From Pricia antarctica (GTDB lineage Bacteria; Bacteroidota; Bacteroidia; Flavobacteriales; Flavobacteriaceae): a stretch of 64,000 bases of DNA. The position numbers and the translations under genes were made by a program. The stretch lies in the NCBI GenBank assembly GCA_011050085.1, contig DRGL01000053.1, forward strand, positions 18,786-82,785. The letters run 5' to 3'. Positions 46,304-53,806 of the stretch are shown here, piece after piece (the first letter of the stretch is position 1; every line of letters begins with the position of its first letter). The notes beneath the pieces were generated by a model. It was not told the DNA's origin. It did no database searches and saw only the letters and a list, made by a program, of their open reading frames with translations.

Positions 46304-47271
46304 ATATTTTAATATCCTCTGCAGGAAGACGGGTTTCGTTGGTGCGAGCTTTTCAAAAAGAACTTAAAAAGTTGTATCCGCAGGGTAAGGTATTCGCTTC
46401 CGACGCAAATCCGCAGCTTTCCGGTGCTTGTCAGGTAGCTGATGGTTACTTTAAAGTTCCATTGGTCGACAATCCAGATTATCCAAATTCCTTGATTCGA
46501 CAATGTAAGGAACGGGATATTAAATTGTTAATACCGACGATAGACAGTGAACTTTTACCATTGGCAAATAATGAGGCTGCATTTGCAGAGTGCGGCATAT
46601 GGACTGTAGTAGCCAGCGCAGATTTTGTAAGACAGTGCCGCGATAAGCGGAAAATACATCAGTTTTTTAAAGATGCTGGAATCGCTGTTGCAAAAGAATA
46701 TGATAAAGCTAACTATAATTTACCAATATTCATAAAACCTGTAGATGGCAGTCGCAGTGTTGACACGTATCTTATCAGGGAGGCAAAAGACTTAACCGAT
46801 TACCATTTTCAGAACGATAAACTAATGTTTCTTGAATATTTAGATCATGAACTATACGATGAATATACATGTGATCTATATTTCGGAAGGGATCATGATC
46901 TGAAATGCGTCGTTCCCAGAAAACGTTTGGAAGTACGTGATGGTGAAGTAAATAAGGCGCTTGCCGTAGCAAATGATCTTGTGCCCTATCTCAAAGAACA
47001 TTTAGGCCACATAGAAGGTGCCATCGGCTGTTTAACCGCACAATTTTTCAAACATAAAAGCGAGGATAAAATCTATGGTATCGAAATCAATCCAAGATTT
47101 GGGGGGGGCTATCCCCTATCGTATCTGGCTGGGGCAAATTATCCGGCTTGGATTATCAAGGAGTTCTTCAAAGGTGAGAAAATTGAACCGCAATTCGACT
47201 GTTGGGAGCATGACTTACTTATGATTCGGTACGACGAAGAAATTTTGGTTCATGGATATAAAGATAAATAA
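46300..47271 (+). CDS. ATP-grasp ligase, carbamoyl-phosphate-synthase-like
   Basis: 323 aa. A pre-ATP-grasp Rossmann-like domain (NILISSAGRRVSLVRAFQ, SDANPQLSGACQVADG, LLIPTIDSELLPLA) precedes the ATP-grasp domain: FIKPVDGSRSVDT (ATP-binding strand), LMFLEYL, YTCDLYFGRD, and the metal-ligand motif IEINPRFGGGYPLSYLAGA near 275-293. These enzymes activate a carboxylate with ATP and couple it to an amine. In this setting it could acylate the amino-sugar made by the DegT aminotransferase, or amidate a uronic acid. It overlaps the HAD gene by 20 bases, a conserved-looking pairing that suggests joint function. Confidence 0.85.
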   Translation: MNILISSAGRRVSLVRAFQKELKKLYPQGKVFASDANPQLSGACQVADGYFKVPLVDNPDYPNSLIRQCKERDIKLLIPTIDSELLPLANNEAAFAECGIWTVVASADFVRQCRDKRKIHQFFKDAGIAVAKEYDKANYNLPIFIKPVDGSRSVDTYLIREAKDLTDYHFQNDKLMFLEYLDHELYDEYTCDLYFGRDHDLKCVVPRKRLEVRDGEVNKALAVANDLVPYLKEHLGHIEGAIGCLTAQFFKHKSEDKIYGIEINPRFGGGYPLSYLAGANYPAWIIKEFFKGEKIEPQFDCWEHDLLMIRYDEEILVHGYKDK

Positions 47272-47908
47272 GGATTCGGTAATTGTATTTGATCTTGATG
47301 ATACCTTGTATAACGAATCGGAATATCTACGTTCGGCCTATATTGAAATTGCAAAAAAATTAGCACCGAAAAATTGGAAACCACTATTTGCAAAACTATA
47401 TTCATTTTACAGATGCGGATTGGATGCCTTTGAACATATTACCGAAACCTATGGCATATCTAAAACAGAATTGCTAAATATTTATAGAAATCATTCTCCA
47501 ACAATATATCCGTTTGAAGGTGTCATGAAGACGTTTCTACATATAAAGGAAAATAAAGGTCGTGTTTGCATTATCACAGATGGAAGAAAAGTGACACAAC
47601 AGGGTAAAATTAAAGCCTTAGGGCTACTCAATTACATCGACACCATTATAATATCAGAAGAAACAGGATTCGAGAAACCGGATGAACATAACTTTAAAAT
47701 GATTGAAGAAACATATGTAAATGGACACTATTGGTATATTGCCGATAATTTTCGAAAAGATTTTATATCGCCTAACAATATGGGATGGAATACAGTGGGT
47801 TTAATTGATAACGGATTAAATGTTCATTATGACAGCCATTTATATTTCAATACTAAAACACTACCTAAAAACTTCGTGCTATCCTTTAATGAAATACACA
47901 TCCTCTAA
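47252..47908 (+). CDS. HAD-superfamily hydrolase
   Basis: A 218-aa HAD-IA phosphatase-like protein: motif I VFDLDDTLYNE (nucleophile D14, acid D16), a helical cap, motif II IITDGRK, motif III lysine in SEETGFEKPDEHNF, and motif IV YIADNFRKDF. Complete catalytic set, so probably an active small-molecule phosphatase. Its start lies inside the ATP-grasp gene (20-base overlap), implying coupled translation. It may dephosphorylate an intermediate or product of the ATP-grasp reaction; the substrate is unknown. Confidence 0.85.
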   Translation: MDIKINKDSVIVFDLDDTLYNESEYLRSAYIEIAKKLAPKNWKPLFAKLYSFYRCGLDAFEHITETYGISKTELLNIYRNHSPTIYPFEGVMKTFLHIKENKGRVCIITDGRKVTQQGKIKALGLLNYIDTIIISEETGFEKPDEHNFKMIEETYVNGHYWYIADNFRKDFISPNNMGWNTVGLIDNGLNVHYDSHLYFNTKTLPKNFVLSFNEIHIL

Positions 47909-47953
47909 ACTTTTTAATAGAAATACCAATCGTGTAGTGCATTTGTTTTATGT

Positions 47954-48166
47954 AATTTTGACTCCGTTCTATATCAACCTATTGACCTAGAGTCTAAATA
48001 AGAAAATTCACTTTTTGACGTTAGTAAGTTCTATGATTATGGAAGTAGTAATCTAATCCAATATGATTTGAAACGTATACGACAAAAATTAACGTCAATT
48101 CCACAAATTAATTTAAAAGGTACAAGCTACTTTACCCAATTCGAATACGACAGACTCGATGATTGA
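47954..48166 (+). pseudogene. Remnant of an unrecognised gene before the FemAB-like genes
   Basis: One plus-strand frame reads protein-like from about 47954 (NFDSVLYQPIDLESK), through a TAA at 47999-48001, on to ENSLFDVSKFYDYGSSNLIQ and KGTSYFTQFEYDRLDD. It ends in TGA at 48164-48166, overlapping the start of the next gene by 8 bases. The overlap and residue composition suggest the 3' end of a former operon member. No start or family is recognisable. It could be chance. Confidence 0.35.
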
Positions 48167-49217
48167 AATTATAACAGATAGAGAAGAATGGAACCGCTTT
48201 ATAAAACTAATCGGCCATTTCGACTTTTACTACAGCTATTACTACCATCTACTTTCAAAACAAGCCAACGAAAAGCCAATATTGATTGCTTACAGGGAAG
48301 CCGACGTACTTATAGCGCTGCCACTTTTGCTTCGCGATATTAAAGGTACAAGCTATAGCGACGCAACATCCGTGTATGGCTATGCCGGGCCCTTATGCAA
48401 GATTAAAGGGAAAAAGACGTCTACTTTTGATAACGGAAATTTTAAAAATCAACTCCAACTATTCTTAAGAGAGAACAAAATTGTTTCCGTTTTTACCCGA
48501 TTACACCCCTTTATAGATTATCAGGAAAATATCCTTAAAAATATTGGTAGTATAACCAGTCCAGGAAATGTGGTAAATATTGACCTCACCTTACCTATTG
48601 ACATTCAAAGACAGCAATATAATAAAAGATTGAAAACCTATGTCAATAAAGCTAGGCGCGTATATACTATTATAGAAGCGAACAATGAAAGGCAAATCGA
48701 GGAGTTCATCGAAATGTATTATGAAAATATGCGCCGTTTAGATGCCAATGAGTATTATTTTTTTGACAAGCGTTATTTCTATCAATTAATGATCAGCTCG
48801 TTTTTCAAGGTCGAACTCATGCTATGCTCCAATAGTGAGACCGGAGAATTGATTGGCGGTGCAATGTTCATAAAAACTGGGAACATAGTTCAGTACCATC
48901 TTTCGGGCTGTAAAGAGGACTATTTACACCTTAATCCCATTAAACTCTTAATTGACGAAATGCGGTTGAGGGCTACCGAACAAGGCTATACCTATTTCAA
49001 CCTTGGTGGCGGTCTAGGTGTCAACGAGGATTCGCTTTTTCGTTTCAAAGCCTCTTTTTCAAATGATTACCGACCTGCTAAATTTTGGAAATATGTGGTC
49101 AACCAAGAAGTGTACGACGAATTAGTAGATGGTACTAAAAAAGATGACTCGGAAAAAGAGCTTGAAACAACTAATTTTTTCCCGGCATATAGACAATTGG
49201 CAAAGGAGGATTCTTGA
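48159..49217 (+). CDS. FemAB-like / GNAT-fold acyltransferase
   Basis: A 352-aa protein resembling peptidoglycan-bridge FemA/B and the Acetyltransf_6 (BcsL/CelD-like) group, with two GNAT-like halves. Seen: YYSYYYHLLSKQANEKPILIAY, SDATSVYGYAGPLCK and KRLKTYVNKARRVYT (about 162-176). The second half shows LIGGAMFIKTGNIVQYHLSG, LINPIKLL-type helix and YFNLGGGLGVNEDSLFRFK (about 281-299), the closing block of the family. Predicted cytoplasmic N-acyl or aminoacyl transfer to an amino-sugar of the repeat. It is adjacent to another member of the same broad family at 49261. Confidence 0.82.
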   Translation: MIEIITDREEWNRFIKLIGHFDFYYSYYYHLLSKQANEKPILIAYREADVLIALPLLLRDIKGTSYSDATSVYGYAGPLCKIKGKKTSTFDNGNFKNQLQLFLRENKIVSVFTRLHPFIDYQENILKNIGSITSPGNVVNIDLTLPIDIQRQQYNKRLKTYVNKARRVYTIIEANNERQIEEFIEMYYENMRRLDANEYYFFDKRYFYQLMISSFFKVELMLCSNSETGELIGGAMFIKTGNIVQYHLSGCKEDYLHLNPIKLLIDEMRLRATEQGYTYFNLGGGLGVNEDSLFRFKASFSNDYRPAKFWKYVVNQEVYDELVDGTKKDDSEKELETTNFFPAYRQLAKEDS

Positions 49218-49260
49218 GCCTACCTTATCACTTCCACAACGGACACACATTTTTGCACCT

Positions 49261-50535
49261 ATGTTGATCCAACACAATCCTTTTCTTTCCCCAACTTTTA
49301 CGGCAGTTTGGTCAAAACACTTTGCCGCTGGGGAAACGCTACATACTTCGGATTTTTTACCATCCTTAAAATTTACCAAGCATAAAAAGCTGCCCCTGTA
49401 TACCAATGTTGGGCAGACTTTTACCAAAGGTATAAACTACCATATCAATCTTGAAAAGACTTTAGGTTTCAATAACAAGGTCTTTCTAATTTATGACATT
49501 CCAGGTTATTTTGAGGTAAATACACAAACCACAAACGACATAGGTTTGCATCGTAGCAAGCAATATCCCGGTTTTCTTATTGATCTAACACAGTTCAAAG
49601 ACCTCAACAGCTATTTGGCATCTGCGTTCAGTAAGAGTAGTAGATACAAGTTGAAAAAATATAAAAAACGCTTTGAAACTTCGTTCGACGTACGCTATGT
49701 CATGTACAAGGGCGCAATGTCGAGAGACTCTTATGACGAGATATTCGAAAGTTTCAGGCAGTTACTTGAGAAGCGATTTCACGACAAGCAAATCACTAAT
49801 AACAACCTTGACCCGAAAGAATGGAAATTTTATCATGAGGTCACCTACCCTATGCTTTTAGAAGGCAAGGCTTCGCTATTTGTTATCTACGACGGAAAAA
49901 AACCAATTGGGGTTACGCTAAACTTTTTTTCCGAGAATATACTTTTTGACGCCATTACTGTCTTTGATATTGATTACGCGAAATTCCATCTTGGATCTAT
50001 TACCATAATGGCATTACTAGAGTGGTGCCTAGAGAACAACTTGAAGACATTTGATTTTTCAAAAGGCTTTTACGACTATAAGACCCGATGGGCTACTACG
50101 ACTTATGATTTTGAATACCATATTTATTACGATACGAAATCGATATTGGCCAGAAGCATTGCTCTTTCACTAAAAAAATTCTTTGAGCTCAAACAACAAC
50201 TGCGTCAGAAAGACATCAATGAAAAAGTGCACCGATTGACCTACCGCTTCAAGAACAGAAATGCAAAACCAAAAGAAAGTAAAACCTACGTATTTACTGA
50301 GATTACAGATGATATCGCTGTTGATGATTTGCGAAGTCTTTCCCTTGAAAAACCCGAGAATCGAGACCTAAAACTTATGGTTTTTGAATATCTGTATCTC
50401 AACGATGATCAATATCGTGATATCATAGCATACGCAGTACCCAACACAACTGATAATTTTTATATAATTGGTAAGACTAAAAAGACTTTAGCAACGTTAG
50501 CATACGAGACGGATAACCAAAAACACCAAAACTAA
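49261..50535 (+). CDS. GNAT-fold acyltransferase (BcsL/FemAB-like), second copy
   Basis: 424 aa from the ATG at 49261, which leaves a 43-base gap after the previous gene; a longer frame from 49129 would overlap that gene by 89 bases and lacks family-like residues. Seen: HNPFLSPTFTAVW at the start, FIPGYF-like strand, SSRYKLKKYKKRFE (about 130-143), IYDGKKPIGVTLNFFSENIL and LGSITIMALLEWCLENNLKTFDFSKGF-like C-terminal GNAT block. An extra C-terminal about 110 residues are unassigned. It differs enough from the previous gene to be an old duplicate or a separate recruit. The MBOAT gene follows after 12 bases. Confidence 0.78.
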   Translation: MLIQHNPFLSPTFTAVWSKHFAAGETLHTSDFLPSLKFTKHKKLPLYTNVGQTFTKGINYHINLEKTLGFNNKVFLIYDIPGYFEVNTQTTNDIGLHRSKQYPGFLIDLTQFKDLNSYLASAFSKSSRYKLKKYKKRFETSFDVRYVMYKGAMSRDSYDEIFESFRQLLEKRFHDKQITNNNLDPKEWKFYHEVTYPMLLEGKASLFVIYDGKKPIGVTLNFFSENILFDAITVFDIDYAKFHLGSITIMALLEWCLENNLKTFDFSKGFYDYKTRWATTTYDFEYHIYYDTKSILARSIALSLKKFFELKQQLRQKDINEKVHRLTYRFKNRNAKPKESKTYVFTEITDDIAVDDLRSLSLEKPENRDLKLMVFEYLYLNDDQYRDIIAYAVPNTTDNFYIIGKTKKTLATLAYETDNQKHQN

Positions 50536-50547
50536 ACACCACATCAA

Positions 50548-52002
50548 TTGCTATTTAATTCTTTAGAATTTTTACTTTTTCTACCTACCGTATTCGTACT
50601 CTATTGGTTCGTTTTTAAAAAGAGCCTACGTGTACAAAACCTATTGGTCATTGTAGCAAGTTATATTTTTTATGGCTGGTGGGACTGGCGTTTTTTGTTT
50701 TTGATTGCTTTTAGTACGCTGCTGGATTTTTATGTAGGTCAGGAAATACACAAGCATCTCGATGACAAGAAAAAGGCGAAATTTTGGTTATGGGTGAGCG
50801 TTATATGTAATATCGGCCTCTTGGGCTTCTTTAAATATTACAACTTTTTCGTCGATTCTTTCGTCGATTCATTTGCCGCAGCTGGCTACCAAATCAAAAG
50901 TGTGTGGACGTTGCGCATTATTCTTCCAGTAGGCATATCGTTTTATACCTTTCAGACCATGTCATATTCCTTTGACATCTATTACAAAAAATTGGAGCCC
51001 ACCAGAAATTTTATCTCCTTCGCAGCATTTGTAGCCTTTTTTCCACAGCTTGTCGCAGGGCCAATAGAACGGGCTTCAAATTTATTGGGTCAAATAAATA
51101 CACGCCGCATTTTTACATATGAACAAGCCACAAGCGGATTAAAACTTATTCTGTGGGGCTTTTTCAAAAAAATGGTAATTGCAGATTCGCTAGCGCCAAT
51201 CGTCGATGATATTTTTGCCAACTATTCCGATTATCCCGCCTCTACCTTAATTCTTGGTGTGTGTCTCTTTAGTTTTCAGGTATACGGCGACTTTAGCGGT
51301 TATACCGATATTGCAATAGGCACGGCCAAGTTGTTCGGTATTGAATTGATGTCTAATTTTAAGTATCCGAACTTTTCAAGAAACATGGCGGAATATTGGC
51401 AGCGTTGGCACATCTCGCTATCAACCTGGTTCCGGCACTACATTTACATACCGCTTGGGGGATCACGGGTAAGCAAATTGAAATCTATTCGAAATATCTG
51501 TGTTATCTTTTTGGTGAGCGGCCTTTGGCACGGAGCCAATTGGACATTTGTCGTATGGGGGGGTATTCACGCCCTACTCTATATTCCCGTATTTTTAATG
51601 GGAAGAAACCGCTTATACTCCGATAACGTAATCGGTGAACATACTTGGCTACCTTCCGTTAAGGAAGTCTTTCAGGTACTGTTAACTTTTATCTTGGTCA
51701 CCTTCTCAAGAATTTTCTTTCGATCACCATCCATAAGCGAGGCTTTTGGATACATTGACCGTATCACTACTGATTTCAGATATGAGCCTTACATGCATCC
51801 AATGGGATACCGCATGCTCGATTTTTTCGTGCTTATCGCAGTTTTTACTACGTATGAATATCTCATCAGAAAAGATGAACGAAGTCCCTTTAAATTCAAG
51901 AACAAATTCGTTAGGCTCTCCTTGTACGTACTCGTCATTTTAAGTATCTTATTATTCTACGATGATGGTGTTAATCGATCTTTCATTTATTTCCAGTTTT
52001 AA
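50548..52002 (+). CDS. MBOAT-family O-acyltransferase (AlgI/DltB-like), second copy
   Basis: A 484-aa polytopic protein homologous to the one at 35840: YIFYGWWDWRFLFL, FFPQLVAGPIERA, YWQRWHISLSTWFRHYIYIP and the catalytic His in SGLWHGANWTFVVWG. It starts with TTG (50548-50550), which aligns exactly with the ATG of the other copy (MLFNSLEF/MLFNSLDF), so TTG is well supported. It is followed 11 bases later by an SGNH-type partner, forming a complete second O-acylation module with different neighbours and orientation from the first. Confidence 0.92.
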   Translation: MLFNSLEFLLFLPTVFVLYWFVFKKSLRVQNLLVIVASYIFYGWWDWRFLFLIAFSTLLDFYVGQEIHKHLDDKKKAKFWLWVSVICNIGLLGFFKYYNFFVDSFVDSFAAAGYQIKSVWTLRIILPVGISFYTFQTMSYSFDIYYKKLEPTRNFISFAAFVAFFPQLVAGPIERASNLLGQINTRRIFTYEQATSGLKLILWGFFKKMVIADSLAPIVDDIFANYSDYPASTLILGVCLFSFQVYGDFSGYTDIAIGTAKLFGIELMSNFKYPNFSRNMAEYWQRWHISLSTWFRHYIYIPLGGSRVSKLKSIRNICVIFLVSGLWHGANWTFVVWGGIHALLYIPVFLMGRNRLYSDNVIGEHTWLPSVKEVFQVLLTFILVTFSRIFFRSPSISEAFGYIDRITTDFRYEPYMHPMGYRMLDFFVLIAVFTTYEYLIRKDERSPFKFKNKFVRLSLYVLVILSILLFYDDGVNRSFIYFQF

Positions 52003-52013
52003 TAGGATATTCC

Positions 52014-52982
52014 ATGAAAAAATTCATTCTAAAATCTGGATTGTATATCGTTTTGATTCTTCTTCTTTTAGAAGGATTAGTAAGGATATTCCATCTGTAT
52101 ACAGAAGATCCACCGCGCTTTATAGACGAATATGGCGTTGAAAAAAGGATGCCAAACCGTAAAGGCTATGCCGTTACCGGAAACCGCAACCAAAACTTCT
52201 CGAAATTTAGCATTAATAAAGCTGGATTCAATTCGTATAGAGAATTCGAACCCACTGCAGATACCTATGAGGTTGCCTTGGTCGGTGATTCTTTTATTGA
52301 GGGCTTTCACCAAGACTATGACACTTCAATCGGTAAACGCGTCGAAGAAAAATTAGGTGATGTTCAGGTATTGAAATATGGTTATGCCGGCTATGATTTC
52401 GCCAATCAAATGCATTTGGTGCATGCCTATGCCGACGATTTTGAGATGATCGATGAAATCATTTTGTATATGAACTATAAAAATGATTTAGGCCGTGGTG
52501 AATATGAACCGAATTACGCCCGAATCAATATGCTCTCATCTACCCTATTCAAAATTCGGGATAATATTAAACTATTGTCTTATGGTTCTAAAATAGGTAT
52601 AGTTGAACCCCTCAAAAAATTGGCCCAAGGAGGTAATGCCTTTACCGATACCAATGATGCCTATAAAAATAATGCTCTTGAAGAAGATGATGAAGCGAAG
52701 CAAAAAGCAAAAGATGATGAATATATCGATAATTTTAGAAGTCTGATTCGACTTTATGGTTTAGACAAAAGCAAGACAGCAATTCTTTTGGATAGTAGAA
52801 CGACAAGCGTTCGCTTCTTAGATTTTCTGAACGAAAAAGGCATTCGGTATATCGATTTTGCCGAACGTTTTAGACAATCTAATCAACCTACCAACCTTAT
52901 CTACGACTTGCATTGGAATTCTCATGGACGGGAGCTTATTTCAGAAGAGATTGCAGCCTATATCTTGAAGCAGAGAAAATGA
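52014..52982 (+). CDS. SGNH-type hydrolase/acyltransferase partner of the second MBOAT
   Basis: 322 aa with an N-terminal membrane anchor (about 8-26) and a periplasmic SGNH domain: VALVGDSFIEGFHQ with the nucleophile block GDS (D92, S93), then YGYAGYDFANQ (block II Gly), and YDLHWNSHGR near the C-terminus (D298, H300, H304), matching the DxHW block of AlgX/AlgJ-like O-acetyltransferases. A charged insert rich in Lys/Glu/Asp lies about 212-235. It completes acyl transfer to the polymer in the periplasm. Unlike the partner at 34944, it has a canonical GDS motif. Confidence 0.85.
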   Translation: MKKFILKSGLYIVLILLLLEGLVRIFHLYTEDPPRFIDEYGVEKRMPNRKGYAVTGNRNQNFSKFSINKAGFNSYREFEPTADTYEVALVGDSFIEGFHQDYDTSIGKRVEEKLGDVQVLKYGYAGYDFANQMHLVHAYADDFEMIDEIILYMNYKNDLGRGEYEPNYARINMLSSTLFKIRDNIKLLSYGSKIGIVEPLKKLAQGGNAFTDTNDAYKNNALEEDDEAKQKAKDDEYIDNFRSLIRLYGLDKSKTAILLDSRTTSVRFLDFLNEKGIRYIDFAERFRQSNQPTNLIYDLHWNSHGRELISEEIAAYILKQRK

Positions 52983-53806
52983 TATATCATCAGTTAATGG
53001 AAAAGTGCCAAAAATTCGTTTAGATTATCCCAAGTATACTATCTGTTTGAACACTTACTCTCAATCTCTCATATAGCTATTGGATGAGCTATTCGATTAT
53101 GAATTGTGTACGTAAAGAATCGAATTCTTTAGTGTTTAAAGAAACTTCAGAAGTAATACATCGCCAATTAAACATTTAACTAAGGATTTTTTTTACAAGC
53201 TAAGTTTATCATGGAATATTTAGCTAAAATTTTCTTAATAAGCATCTAAACGTGGTTGTTCAACGTATATTATGGTAGTTGAACCTATTAAATAAACTAT
53301 TGTGACACCCCCGATAAGAATTAAAAAACACGGATTTAAGGCTTGGATCGAAGACCTTAAGGAAGAAATTATCCTATCCATACATAATCGCTTTCCCATT
53401 ATATTTATGCTATTTATTCGGTAATACGGTAAATGGACAATCAACTTAGATATGTATTTGGAGCTTAGCTGTTAGTTTCCAAATACTTATCCTATTACCA
53501 TATATTTACTGCAGGCTTTTTTGTGTAACATTTACTCATTTCGGATCACGAAATATTTTTAGCTGTACCTATTTCCGACACTTTCCTTTAATCTGGTAAT
53601 TTCTAATTTTACCCAATGTGTTCTGACAAGGATTATTTTTATCACAAATTTGAATACTGAATTACTATCTTATCCCGTTTTATAACTTATAGTACGATTT
53701 GACCCTATATCTTTAGATTAAAATAGTAATCATTATACATTGAGAAATCAATAACTTCTTATAAAAAAAATTATTAGTTTAACCAAATCCTAACGAAAAT
53801 CCCCCA
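52983..53806. other. Gene-free stretch before the two-domain HAD gene
   Basis: No intact gene. A plus-strand fragment near 53309-53400 (PPIRIKKHGFKAWIEDLKEE) looks weakly coding-like but has no partner. No exact TAnnTTTG element was found within 300 bases of the HAD start. There is no clear terminator after the operon ending at 52982. Confidence 0.4.

Noticed and set aside
49129..49260. Extended N-terminus for the second FemAB-like protein
   Set aside because: It would overlap the preceding gene by 89 bases, and the residues match no family; the ATG at 49261 starts just before the conserved HNPFLSPTF block.
53235..53444. 69-codon minus-strand frame in the gap before the HAD gene
   Set aside because: No signal, motif or context; likely chance.
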